Origin: Pantoea anthophila
GTDB taxonomy: Bacteria > Pseudomonadota > Gammaproteobacteria > Enterobacterales > Enterobacteriaceae
DNA: 64,000 bases
NCBI RefSeq assembly: GCF_006494375.1
Contig: NZ_VHIZ01000056.1
Location: 327,685-391,684 of the forward strand
Direction: 5' to 3'
Shown here: positions 1 to 8,936 of the stretch, one piece after another
Layout: each line of letters starts with the position of its first letter
Numbering within the stretch: position 1 is the stretch's first letter
Notes under the pieces: generated by a model
Told to the model about the DNA's origin: nothing
The model's database searches: none
What the model saw: the letters and a program-made list of their open reading frames with translations, nothing else
Program-made: the position numbers and the translations under genes

Positions 1-1
1 C

Positions 2-367
2 GGCCACCGGCTGGTGAGCTATCTCTCTCCGCAGACCGGCAGGCCTTTTCCGTTTCGGTTTGAACGTGACGGGGAAAAAATCGAGGTAACCAGTGCGCAT
101 CGCATTGGCGTCAATGAGAGCAACGGACATCTGGCTGCGGGGCTGGCCGGGCTGGGGATCATTCAGACCTTCAGCTATTCGCTGTCATCGATTCTGCGGC
201 AGGGTGAGATGGTGGAGATCCTGCGCGACTGGCGTCCTGCCGGGTATCCGTTTCATCTGGTTTATCCGCAGAACCGGCACGTCACGCAACGCCTGCGGGT
301 GTTTATCGACTGGCTGGTGGCCTCTTTTCCGGCGCGAATAGCGGGAGAGGCCCAATCCGGCACCTGA
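2..367 (+). CDS. LysR-family transcriptional regulator, C-terminal part (5' truncated by window edge)
   Basis: The reading frame is open from the first bases, so the gene begins left of the window; about 121 C-terminal residues are visible. They match the second half of a LysR co-inducer-binding domain: the PFRF stretch, AAGLAGLGIIQ, and a C-terminal YPQNRHVTQRLRVFIDWL segment typical of this family. The DNA-binding N-terminus is not in the window. The gene converges on the hydroxyisourate hydrolase gene across a 12-bp stem-loop that spans the stop codon. Its target cannot be read from the sequence. Confidence 0.85.
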   Translation, partial: GHRLVSYLSPQTGRPFPFRFERDGEKIEVTSAHRIGVNESNGHLAAGLAGLGIIQTFSYSLSSILRQGEMVEILRDWRPAGYPFHLVYPQNRHVTQRLRVFIDWLVASFPARIAGEAQSGT

Positions 368-380
368 ATGCCGGATTGGG
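351..380. terminator. Stem-loop shared by the convergent lysR and hiuH ends
   Basis: Perfect 12-bp inverted repeat, 351-362 against 369-380, with a 6-nt loop that contains the lysR stop codon. There is no U-tract on either strand, so intrinsic termination is plausible but not certain. Confidence 0.55.
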
Positions 381-389
381 CAGAATCAA

Positions 390-812
390 TCAGTTGCCGC
401 GATAGGTTGAGTAACCAAACGGGCTCAGCAGCAGGGGGATATGGTAGTGCTCACCGCTGGCTTCCATGTTGAACTCCACCGGGATCTCAGGGAAGAAGGT
501 TTTCTGGCTGCTCTTCTTATAAAAATCACCGGTTTTAAACACGACGCGATAGCTGCCGGCGCTGGCCGTTTTGTCCTGCGGGAACAGGGCGCTGATGCGG
601 CCATTGTTATCCGTCACGCCAGAAGCCAGTTTCACCCAGTTATTCTGCTGCTTCTGATCCAGCTCGACTTCAATGCCCGCGGTGGGCTGACCGGTCTGCA
701 GGTTGAGCACGTGTACGCTCAGTGGATTTTTCGCAGCGGCAGGCTGAGCGGCGACAGCAGATACGCCAGAGGTCATCAGTAAGGTGGCAATCAGAGCCGT
801 TGTCTTTTTCAT
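390..812 (-). CDS. hiuH: 5-hydroxyisourate hydrolase, periplasmic (transthyretin-like)
   Basis: 140 residues. It hydrolyses 5-hydroxyisourate to OHCU, the step after urate oxidation. The ATG at 812 was chosen because AAAGGA lies just upstream and it starts a clear signal peptide (MKKTTALIATLL...AVAAQPAAA), which points to periplasmic location as in other enterobacterial HiuH proteins. The mature part starts with the LSVHVLNLQTG motif and ends with EHYHIPLLLSPFGYSTYRGN; the family's C-terminal signature is YRGS, so the final residue differs. It fits functionally with hpxO and guaD-xdhABC about 29-38 kb away in this window. No OHCU decarboxylase or allantoinase gene is present here. Confidence 0.92.
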   Translation of the reverse strand: MKKTTALIATLLMTSGVSAVAAQPAAAKNPLSVHVLNLQTGQPTAGIEVELDQKQQNNWVKLASGVTDNNGRISALFPQDKTASAGSYRVVFKTGDFYKKSSQKTFFPEIPVEFNMEASGEHYHIPLLLSPFGYSTYRGN

Positions 813-2430
813 CAATGTTTCCTTTATTGACTGTTGGAGTGCGTGTTGTTGTGCTGAAGCGTAATCGGGCTGAGGCGAAAGGGACATTTAACGGCGCTAA
901 ATGTGAAATTTCCCAGAAGCGCATGCCTTTTTAGTTACATCATACATACTCTCTCTCATTACCTGAGTTGAGCTCTGTGCCAATATCGCTGATCAGGATA
1001 AAGCGGCGGCCAGAAGGTATGCAAAGGAGAAGGCAGCAGAATCGCAGGGTGGGAAAACAGTGATAGCAAGCGTGACAGCGTCACAGAAACCCGTCAGGTG
1101 TATGGGAGGCATTCTATTGAATGCTCCCGGATTGTAGCCCCTGGCGGGTGATAAAATCCAGCTGATTCAGAGGGATGAGAAAATTCAGGACCATACTCAC
1201 CGAACGGCCTGTAATCCACGCGGTTTGCGTCATCGGGCCGGTATGCCTGGGCGACGCACGCTGAATACTTTGCCTGTCAGGGCGTCATCTGCGCCCGTTA
1301 CTGAACTGGCCGTGAAACAGAATCCGTTGCCAGCAGAGGTAGCCAGGATGCATTTACCCAGGATCTTACCGGCATCATCAGCCGCAAAGTCACGCACGTA
1401 CGCCAGCAGCGCTGGCTTTCAGGGACGCCGGGAATAATGGGGATGGCTGTGAAAGAGGAATCATCCGGGAAGGTGGGCGTTTTTCGGAGAGTGCGAAGAG
1501 ATTGATAAGGCTTCAGTGCAGGCAGCTCAAAACAGTGGAAGCAAAGAATCGCATGATGTTCATCAGCAGACGTGCCGGAAGATGAATACGCGGAAAGTTA
1601 TCGCCGCTAAGGGAACAGCCGGTATCGGGTTGACCGGGAATCATAATTGCCTCATCAGACGGGCAGGAACGAAGTCGGCAGCAGCACGGCAGGGAACGAG
1701 ATAACGCAGCCACAGCCGTTATCAGATATCTTATTTAACATAATATACATTATGCGCATTTTTACCATTATCAGGGTTGGGCCTCGCTGTTTACCTTCCG
1801 GCACCGATCCTGGCTGTTTTTTGCCTGGCCGTAAATCTCTGTGCAACTTAGCCTCATCTTCTCACCGCCACGCATCCGCTTTTCTGAATGGCTTATGGTT
1901 TGCTGCGCATCCGTCCGGCATTCTCTTCGCAGCCTGATTCACTCGCTCTCTTCAGTGCCCGATGCCGAAGATGTCACACCCGGCTTCATCTTTACGGCTA
2001 AGTGAATGAATTGAGCGCTCGTGACATGTTGCGCGCTCAGCTTTTCAATCGCTTTCCGCTTTGCTCTGAATTGGGCGTCCGGTCTGCACGTCTCTGCGCT
2101 TTGTTCGTTTAACGCCATCCGGCGGCTTTCCGCACTCCGCCAGAGACGTCGCTACGTGAAAATTAGCGCTCTTATCAGGGCTGACGGCCACAGAAATGCT
2201 GTAAATGCGTCTCCTGAACGCCTGCTTTTTACTCTCGCTCAGCGGCACCAACAACGCCTGCTCCTGTACACGTACGCGCATCGTCATGATAAAGCCTGCC
2301 GCATCGGCCGCGCCTGTTGATGACCTGCAGAGATTCAGTCAGAGACAATCGGTTTTGATAAGACGTTTACGGGAGACAAAACAACATAACATCCCTGCTC
2401 TGTCTGTTCAGTAATCAGCCTTACTGGTTT
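813..2430. other. Gene-poor stretch, possible decayed coding remnants
   Basis: No open frame here has both a credible start and a recognisable family. The longest frames (about 60-99 codons) lack good ribosome sites and read as low-quality sequence. On the minus strand 1233-1418 is open for 62 codons and reads like soluble protein (AYVRDFAADDAGKILGK...), but a stop precedes it before any start codon, so it may be a remnant. A bulged 10-bp stem-loop lies at 1104-1128. Base composition is about average, unlike the AT-rich part to its right. Confidence 0.5.
929..947 (+). repeat. 19-bp inverted repeat, left copy
   Basis: TTTTAGTTACATCATACAT. The exact reverse complement occurs once more at 10146-10164. 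The two copies bracket the gene-poor stretch, the fimbrial locus and the cyclotransferase-like gene. This copy lies about 120 bp upstream of the hiuH start. Confidence 0.7.
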
Positions 2431-3088
2431 ATTAAAACCGGCCAGAGCAGCTAAACGTCAATGCGCAGCGATTATTTTATACAAAAGCTGAATAATCATT
2501 TCCTGCGTAAAATTAAATAGAGAATTAATGACAATGCTGAAAACAGAACAGATAACACGCGCTAAATTACTGATTTAGATCAATATTTTTAGCAGATGCG
2601 TCAATTAACATCTTTGTTACCAGGACTTTTCTTAATAAAAGGATTTTCTGAGCGATAAATAGTAGTTCTGAGGTTCTGACTCAACAGGATTAGAAAAATA
2701 ACCAACGGGTATTAATAAGAGGATTTGCATTAAGAGCGACAACAACAGGTTATTCCCCAGCGACAATCCGGCGTCAAAAATATACAAAAAATGACACTGA
2801 TCAAAATTCGCGCATATTTAGCTTTGCGTGCGGAATTTTTATTGATCAAAACAGCGTTATTTGCGAAATATTCCTAACAGACGTAAAAAAATCCAGGTCT
2901 CTCACTAATGCTGAGTGGGCGGCAGACGTTTTTGTCCCGAATTTTCAATCAATATTACGCCAGGCCACGGAGGAGGTGCGTTAAGAAAAATCCGAATGCA
3001 GGAAATAGCAGGTAATTTTCATCGCCTTGAAACGCGGAGATTTTTATCGATAAAATAAATACAACTCTCGCAACAGCACCAGAATATT
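2431..3088. promoter_or_regulatory. AT-rich upstream region of the fimbrial regulator
   Basis: About 650 bp of markedly AT-rich sequence without a gene, directly before the LuxR-type regulator at 3089. It holds an FNR/CRP-like dyad at 2570-2583 (CTGAT-N4-ATCAA) and a direct repeat TGATCAAAA at 2798-2806 and 2843-2851. Composition of this kind is typical of H-NS-silenced horizontally acquired loci; that role is inferred, not shown. Confidence 0.4.
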
Positions 3089-3703
3089 ATGATAAAGATA
3101 ACCAGAGAGGAAATTCGCTGCGCCAGTTGTAAATATGGCTGCGATCTCGCCCATCGCGCATCAGACATTTATAACCGATGTCCGCTGCAAAAAATTACCA
3201 CCTGGCCCGGAGGAAATCATTTTTTCTCTTCATCCCTGCTTAGTATGGTGGCGGGAAAATATGAAAGCATCTTTTGCCGGGGATGCATATTTGTTGACTT
3301 CTCAAGAGAGAATATCAGGTATTTTACCAACAGTAACTGGATTGAATATTTAAAAAACACCGGATTGATGCTGATTATCGTCAGCGATCGCTATATGCAA
3401 TCCCTTGCCGCGTTCTGGCAAAAAGAAGACCTGCGTATCCAGACCGTTATTTATGCCGATCAGTCGCGTGAAGAGATAAGCCGTCAGATTAATGGCTGCT
3501 ATTTCGGCCTGAAGGGCGACGTCAGAAAAAAAGTGAATGCGTTTAAACAGGATGAAGTTCAGTTCCTTGATCTGGCAGTGAATGGACTCTCACTGCCGAT
3601 TATTGCCAGAGAAATGGGAGTTGAAATCAAGCGTGTTTATAACATCAAAGAGGCTATTCGCCGGAAAATGGGCATCAGCCTCAACCAATTGCTTTCCGTA
3701 TAA
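3089..3703 (+). CDS. LuxR-type (EcpR/MatA-like) fimbrial regulator
   Basis: 204 residues. The C-terminal ~60 residues form a LuxR-type helix-turn-helix (VQFLDLAVNGLSLPIIAREM...RVYNIKEAIRRKMGI). The middle part, with VIYADQSREEISRQINGCYF, resembles the pattern of EcpR/MatA-like fimbrial regulators rather than a response-regulator receiver domain. The N-terminus carries a cysteine cluster, C11-x2-C14-x3-C18 and C31, which could bind a metal or act as a redox switch. It stands 20 bp upstream of the major pilin start in the same direction and follows a long AT-rich leader, so it is the likely local regulator of the fimbrial genes. Low GC compared with its neighbours suggests acquisition. Confidence 0.75.
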   Translation: MIKITREEIRCASCKYGCDLAHRASDIYNRCPLQKITTWPGGNHFFSSSLLSMVAGKYESIFCRGCIFVDFSRENIRYFTNSNWIEYLKNTGLMLIIVSDRYMQSLAAFWQKEDLRIQTVIYADQSREEISRQINGCYFGLKGDVRKKVNAFKQDEVQFLDLAVNGLSLPIIAREMGVEIKRVYNIKEAIRRKMGISLNQLLSV

Positions 3704-3723
3704 CGATGATAAAGGAGTATGAC

Positions 3724-4269
3724 ATGAACACCCATTTCAGAACGCTTAATCTTGCGGTGTTAATCAGTGCCGCGCTGGTTTCAGCCAGCGTCTCTGCGGC
3801 TTCTGATAACACCATCAACTTCCAGGGCGAAGTGACCACCGAAACCTGTTCGGTGTCGGTGAACGGTAACAACGCTTCACCTGTCGTTCTGCTGCCAACC
3901 GTGAGTACCTCTGACCTTGCGGCCTCAGGTGCGACAGCGGGCGAAACCCCCTTCACCGTGGGCGTAAGCGGCTGTACCGGTGACAGCACCAAGACCACGA
4001 AAATCTCCACGGTCTTCGTGGGCAATAACGTCAGCGCTGCCGGCAACCTGTCGAACACCGGCACCGCGAAAAACGTTGAGGTTCAGATCCTCGACCCGAA
4101 AGATACCGTCGTCGATCTGACCAGCGGTTACACCGGCAGCGGCGATATGACGCTTCAGGCAGGGGAAACCTCAGGCTCAGCCACCTACTCTGCCCGCTAC
4201 TATGCATCAGGCACACCAACGGCCGGTACCGTGACCGCATCACTGCAATACGCCGTGACTTATCAGTAA
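3724..4269 (+). CDS. Major fimbrial subunit (type 1 family pilin)
   Basis: 181 residues, secreted pilin of a chaperone-usher fimbria. The ATG at 3724 follows AAAGGAG at 3711-3717 and starts a signal peptide ending near VSASVSAAS. The mature chain has the usual order: NTINFQGEVTTETCSV (donor-strand end and first cysteine), VVLLPTVSTSDLA, a second cysteine in SGCTGDS, and the terminal ASLQYAVTYQ that fills the chaperone groove. The motif VVLLPTVS...LA recurs in the adhesin's C-terminal domain, showing kinship of the two subunits. Confidence 0.9.
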   Translation: MNTHFRTLNLAVLISAALVSASVSAASDNTINFQGEVTTETCSVSVNGNNASPVVLLPTVSTSDLAASGATAGETPFTVGVSGCTGDSTKTTKISTVFVGNNVSAAGNLSNTGTAKNVEVQILDPKDTVVDLTSGYTGSGDMTLQAGETSGSATYSARYYASGTPTAGTVTASLQYAVTYQ

Positions 4270-4326
4270 TCGTTTTCGTGCGTATCCGGTATCCCGGGTA
4301 CGCACGCCACGCTTGAGATCTCTGAC

Positions 4327-5073
4327 ATGTATTCACGCATTGTGCTCTACCCCTCACTGTTCGTCATTTTCATTCTGTTGATGACGTTTATTTCGGATAA
4401 AGTCCAGGCGAGCGTCACGATTCTGGGTAGCCGTATTATTTATCCCGGCAATGCTCTCTCCGTCGATGTTCAGTTAAAGAACAACGATAATATTCCGTAT
4501 GTTATTCAGGCCTGGTTTGATAATGGCAATATGGATTCGCAACCGGGCGATAAGAGTGACGTGCCTTTTATTATCACCCCTCCGTTATTCCGGATTCAGC
4601 CTCTGACTGGTCAGGTGCTGAGAATCCGCTTTACGCCAGAGGCCTCCTTACCGCAGGATCGCGAAACGGTCTACTGGTTCAACTCCCTGCAAATTCCGCC
4701 CGCCAATATTCAGGGCGAGTCAGGCCGTAACAGTATCGTTTTAATGTTACGCAACCGCATGAAACTCTTCTACCGGCCTACGGCGATTGGTCAGCCGGGG
4801 GATATTTTCAGCGGAATAAAAATAACGGCGAAAAAAGAGGGCCTCGAAATCAATAACACCCAGCCCTGGTTTTTCTCGCTGACCGACGTAACGCTAAAAA
4901 CAGCAGACAAAAAAATAGCCTGCGACGCCGATATGATTGCGCCTTTCTCTAAAAAAATTGTCAGGTGCAAAGCGGCAACGCACGCGTTACCCGCGAACAG
5001 CGTGGTCTCTCTTTCAGCAATGAATGACCAGGGAGCGAAAGTCAGTGAAGATTATCCGCTTGCAGCCAGGTAA
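4327..5073 (+). CDS. Periplasmic fimbrial chaperone (PapD/FimC family), first copy
   Basis: 248 residues. After a hydrophobic N-terminal signal (FVIFILLMTF...) come two immunoglobulin-like domains. The first domain has SRIIYPGNALSVDVQLKN and the groove region with RNRMKLFYRP, whose lysine anchors the subunit C-terminus in this family. The F1-G1 loop is short, as in FGS chaperones. It stabilises pilins in the periplasm and hands them to the usher. The usher gene overlaps its 3' end by about 29 bp, indicating one transcript. Confidence 0.92.
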   Translation: MYSRIVLYPSLFVIFILLMTFISDKVQASVTILGSRIIYPGNALSVDVQLKNNDNIPYVIQAWFDNGNMDSQPGDKSDVPFIITPPLFRIQPLTGQVLRIRFTPEASLPQDRETVYWFNSLQIPPANIQGESGRNSIVLMLRNRMKLFYRPTAIGQPGDIFSGIKITAKKEGLEINNTQPWFFSLTDVTLKTADKKIACDADMIAPFSKKIVRCKAATHALPANSVVSLSAMNDQGAKVSEDYPLAAR

Positions 5074-7609
5074 TATCCGCACCCTTTTTTTACCTCTCTG
5101 TGCCTCCTTCACTTTTTCAACGTATGGACACGCTGAGGAATATTACTTTGATCCTTCACTGTTTAAAGGTTCGGCTTTTGGCCAGAATATCGAACAGTTT
5201 AATCATCAGACGATTGCCCCCGGCAGCTATTATGTCGACATTTATCTCAATAATAAGCTGATCAAAAGCGGCGTCACACTCACCTTTTTATCAGCAGAAA
5301 AAGGTCAGCCCATTGAACCCTGCCTTCCCCTGAAGGTGGCGGAATCACTGCGCCTTAAGTCACTGAATAAAACCGCAGCCAGCGAGCAATGCCAGCCTTT
5401 GCGTCACTGGTCCTCCGCGGCCAGCTGGCAATTTGATCAGTCATCACTGCGGCTGCAATTGACGATTCCGGATGCGGAGTTAATCCGTCTGCCTCGCGGA
5501 ACCATCCCCGTTTCCGAGTGGGATAAAGGGATCACCGCCCTTTTCATCCGGCATAACACCAACTATAGCTGGACGGAAAATAGCGCCTCCGGTTACCGAT
5601 ATCAGTATCTCTGGAGCGGTGTCACGGCGGGCACCAATATCGATAACTGGCAGCTGCGCCATCAGGGCAATCTGCGGGTTATCGACAATAACGTCACCGG
5701 CAGCGACGCGCGTTATACCACGGTCAGAACCTGGCTTCAGCGCCCCATCGAACCGCTGAACAGTGTGCTGACCGTTGGCGACAGCTACACAGAAAGTTCG
5801 CAGTTTGGCAGCCTGTCCTATAACGGGATTAAGCTGTCAACGGATGAGAGGATGCGCCCGCAAAGCCGTCGGGGTTACGCGCCGGAGATCCGGGGCGTTG
5901 CCTCTTCCAGCGCGCGGGTTATCGTCAGGCAGCTCAATCGCGTTATTTATGAGACCAGCGTGGCTCCGGGGCCTTTTGTCATTAACGATTTGTACAATAC
6001 CCGCAGCCAGGGCGATCTCGACGTGGAGATTGTTGAAGCGAGTGGCAAAACGTCCTCGTTTACCGTCCCCTATGCCTCGGTGCCCGATTCGGTCAGGCCG
6101 GGTAATTGGCACTATTCCGTTGCCCTGGGACGGGTGCGACAGTTCTACTCCGTCAATAACACCTTCTTTGAAGGATTGCTGCAGCGCGGTATCAGCAACC
6201 AGCTGACCGCGACGGCGGGTTCGCGCCTGGCTGAGGATTATCAGGCCTGGCTGCTTGGTGCTGTCTGGAGCTCTGCGGCGGGCGCCGTGGGACTGAATAC
6301 CACCTTCTCGGATGCAAAGGTGGCACAGAACCAGACTGCCACGGGATGGCGCGCTGAACTGAGCTACAGCAAAACCTTTACCACCGGCACCAATGTGGTC
6401 CTGGCTGCCTATCGCTACTCAACCCGCGGTTATCGCGACCTGCAGGATGTGCTGGGCGTACGTCGCCAGCAGGATGGTGGCCTCCGCTACTACTCCGACA
6501 CGCTGCATCAGCGTAATAACTTTTCTGTCACGCTGAGTCAGACAATGGCTGACTATGGCTTGATCAGCCTGAGTGCCAGCACAGCGGATTATTACAATAA
6601 CCGCTCCCGCATTACCCAGCTTCAGCTCGGTTACAACAACAGCTGGCATAACATCAGTTACAGTCTCAACGTCGCCCGCCAGCGCACCACCTGGAGCAGC
6701 GATCGCTTCGGGCTGAGCCTGGACGAAGGCGATAATAGCTATCGGGAGAAGTACACCGAGAATACTGTTGCCCTGAATGTTTCCGTCCCGCTGAACTGGA
6801 GCAATCACAACGCTTCCGTGGCCTATAACTACAACCAGTCTAAAGAGACGCGCAATTCCACGCTCTCACTCACCGGTTCGTCGGGCGAGAACAATCAGCT
6901 CTCCTGGTCGCTGTATGGCGGAACCGGGCAGACGCAGAATAGCGGCAGCCAGCGCGCCTCGTTTGGCGGAAACGTGCAGCAGAATACCCGCGTGGGCGGC
7001 GTCAGAGCGAACTATGGCCAGGGTGATAACTACCGTCAGGCGGGTCTGGGTCTGTCGGGCACGTTGCTGATCCATTCCGGCGGTATTACAGCCGGCCCCT
7101 ATACCAGCGATACCTTTGCGCTGATTCATGCGGAAGGCGCTCAGGGCGCCAGCGTGCGTAACGGCCAGGGCGCGGTTATCGATCATGCGGGTTACGCTAT
7201 CCTGCCTTCGCTCACGCCTTATCAGGCGAATACCGTCAGCCTGGATACCCGCTACATGAATAGCGATGCGGAATTAAGTGGCGGCAGCCAGCGCGTGGTG
7301 CCCTATGCCGGTTCCGTGACGCGGATTAATTTTGCCACCCTGCAGGGCAAGGCGGTGTTGATCGCGCTGAAGAGTGACGATCAGGAGATTCCGCCGATGG
7401 GGAGTGAAGTCCGTGACGCGGATAATACCGTCATCGGCATTGTCGGTCAGGGCGGACAGGTCTATGCCCGCGTTCCGCATGACTCCGGCACCTTAAGGGT
7501 CAGCTGGCAAAATAAAGGGCATAAAACCTGCCTCGTTAATTATCAGATAACCGGACGCGTGAATGAGAATATCGTTCGCCTGGATGCCGTCTGCCGCAAG
7601 GGTGAATAG
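5045..7609 (+). CDS. Fimbrial outer-membrane usher
   Basis: 854 residues from the GTG at 5045, which follows GGGAG and begins a better signal peptide (KIIRLQPGN...YGHAEE) than the upstream in-frame ATG at 5024; both overlap the chaperone gene. The protein shows the usher plan: N-terminal periplasmic domain (YYFDPSLFKG), a long 24-strand beta-barrel with the plug region, and a C-terminal domain holding the cysteine pair CLVNYQ...DAVCRKGE. It forms the pore through which pilus subunits are assembled. The frame is intact. Stop TAG is 1 bp before the adhesin start, so translation is likely coupled. Confidence 0.93.
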   Translation: MKIIRLQPGNIRTLFLPLCASFTFSTYGHAEEYYFDPSLFKGSAFGQNIEQFNHQTIAPGSYYVDIYLNNKLIKSGVTLTFLSAEKGQPIEPCLPLKVAESLRLKSLNKTAASEQCQPLRHWSSAASWQFDQSSLRLQLTIPDAELIRLPRGTIPVSEWDKGITALFIRHNTNYSWTENSASGYRYQYLWSGVTAGTNIDNWQLRHQGNLRVIDNNVTGSDARYTTVRTWLQRPIEPLNSVLTVGDSYTESSQFGSLSYNGIKLSTDERMRPQSRRGYAPEIRGVASSSARVIVRQLNRVIYETSVAPGPFVINDLYNTRSQGDLDVEIVEASGKTSSFTVPYASVPDSVRPGNWHYSVALGRVRQFYSVNNTFFEGLLQRGISNQLTATAGSRLAEDYQAWLLGAVWSSAAGAVGLNTTFSDAKVAQNQTATGWRAELSYSKTFTTGTNVVLAAYRYSTRGYRDLQDVLGVRRQQDGGLRYYSDTLHQRNNFSVTLSQTMADYGLISLSASTADYYNNRSRITQLQLGYNNSWHNISYSLNVARQRTTWSSDRFGLSLDEGDNSYREKYTENTVALNVSVPLNWSNHNASVAYNYNQSKETRNSTLSLTGSSGENNQLSWSLYGGTGQTQNSGSQRASFGGNVQQNTRVGGVRANYGQGDNYRQAGLGLSGTLLIHSGGITAGPYTSDTFALIHAEGAQGASVRNGQGAVIDHAGYAILPSLTPYQANTVSLDTRYMNSDAELSGGSQRVVPYAGSVTRINFATLQGKAVLIALKSDDQEIPPMGSEVRDADNTVIGIVGQGGQVYARVPHDSGTLRVSWQNKGHKTCLVNYQITGRVNENIVRLDAVCRKGE

Positions 7610-7610
7610 T

Positions 7611-8936
7611 GTGAGAATCGAAAAATTACTCCTGTATATCGTGTTACTGCTGCTTAATGTGCCCGCCTGGGCGAATTGCAGCGTGGTCACCTCCACCTCT
7701 TCGCTCTCTCAGAGCGCGATTGCGGCGGGCTACACCGCCGCCAGCTGGACCGGTGCCTGCGACACCTGTTCCGGGAATGTCGGGCTGCCGTCCGTGATCA
7801 GCATTAACAGCGGAAAGACCTTTCAGCCCTCCGGCACCCTGCTGGCCAGCTCGGTGGGGAGCTTTCTCTCCTCGGCCAGCAACGTTCCCTACTCGGCTAA
7901 TCAGATTCTCTACCGCTGCGCCGTGGCGGATGCCGACAGCCTGTATGAGATGTACGCCACCAATGGTGACAGTCCCTATGCCGGGCAATACGTTACGTCT
8001 GAAGTGGACGGCGCTTATTATGATGTCGCCGCAAATGTCGCGGTCAGGCTGACTAACCTCTCAACCGGCGAATATTACAGCCGCTACTGGAAAGCGCGTC
8101 AGCTGACGGCCAGCGACTGGTATTCCGATGGCACCTATATCTACATTCCGGCCAGCGCCTTCAGCAATGTGCTGTATGAGATGTTTAAAATTGACTCAAC
8201 CCGCTATTACGCCAGCAACAGTAATCGTTACGTGGACACTTGGACACAGCCGCGGGGTTACATCGCTTTCAAAGGTCCGGGACTCGACACCAATAGCCTC
8301 CAGGTGGGCCAGGACAGCCTCTCTTACTGGTACGGCTGGTACCGTAACTGGCCGGCAGCGTGGAGCACCTACTCTAACGTCACCTATGTGCGCGGCGCAC
8401 TGTGTGAAGTTCAGGATTATCCGTCGGTGGTACTGCTGCCTACCGTGAGCGCCAGCACGCTCGCGGCAGGCGGAAAAAGCCAGGCTCCATTTACGATCAC
8501 CATCCAGTGCGAATCGGGCGCACTCTCCGGCACCGCCACGTCGACGACCACTTCGGCCAATGTCGCCATGGGCTTTCTGGTTAACCAGTCTAATGCGGTT
8601 ATAGAGGCGAGAAATCTGGGGCTGACCACCTCGGGCGGCGGGTTAACCTGGCTGCTGGATACCCATTATGGCAGCAGCACTGCCGCCTCCGGCGTCGGTA
8701 TCAGAATTTATGACAGCAACAATACCCCCATCAATTTACTGCCGGACCGCGCCAGCACAGGCACCGGCAACAGCCGCGGCTGGTATGCCTACAAAGATTT
8801 AACCTCGCAGGTCTCCTCCGGAGGCAGTGATATCTACAGCGGTGATTTTACCGCCTCCCTTGAAGCCATCAGCGGGCAAACCATTACAGCAGGAGCAGTA
8901 AATGCGCAATTACAGGTTGTGGTTAGTTTTCAGTAA
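7611..8936 (+). CDS. Two-domain fimbrial tip adhesin
   Basis: 441 residues from the GTG at 7611 (AAGG 9 bp upstream; another GTG at 7602 is possible). A signal peptide (KLLLYIVLLLLNVPAWA) is followed by a ~250-residue N-terminal domain rich in Tyr, Trp and Ser with several Cys, and then a C-terminal pilin domain that begins near VVLLPTVSASTLAAGG and ends in QLQVVVSFQ. This two-domain build and its place last before a second chaperone identify it as the tip adhesin. The receptor-binding domain matches no adhesin I can name, so ligand is unknown. Confidence 0.8.
   Translation: MRIEKLLLYIVLLLLNVPAWANCSVVTSTSSLSQSAIAAGYTAASWTGACDTCSGNVGLPSVISINSGKTFQPSGTLLASSVGSFLSSASNVPYSANQILYRCAVADADSLYEMYATNGDSPYAGQYVTSEVDGAYYDVAANVAVRLTNLSTGEYYSRYWKARQLTASDWYSDGTYIYIPASAFSNVLYEMFKIDSTRYYASNSNRYVDTWTQPRGYIAFKGPGLDTNSLQVGQDSLSYWYGWYRNWPAAWSTYSNVTYVRGALCEVQDYPSVVLLPTVSASTLAAGGKSQAPFTITIQCESGALSGTATSTTTSANVAMGFLVNQSNAVIEARNLGLTTSGGGLTWLLDTHYGSSTAASGVGIRIYDSNNTPINLLPDRASTGTGNSRGWYAYKDLTSQVSSGGSDIYSGDFTASLEAISGQTITAGAVNAQLQVVVSFQ

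Noticed and set aside
1225-2414. Several frames of 60-99 codons as hypothetical genes
   Set aside because: None has a ribosome site, recognisable motif or protein-like composition; frames on both strands overlap one another.
2431-3723. Phase-variable fim-type invertible promoter
   Set aside because: No short inverted repeats flank the promoter zone and no FimB/FimE-like recombinase gene is present.
5024-5073. Frameshift at the chaperone-usher junction
   Set aside because: The overlap is explained by translational coupling with a GTG start at 5045; both proteins have complete ends.
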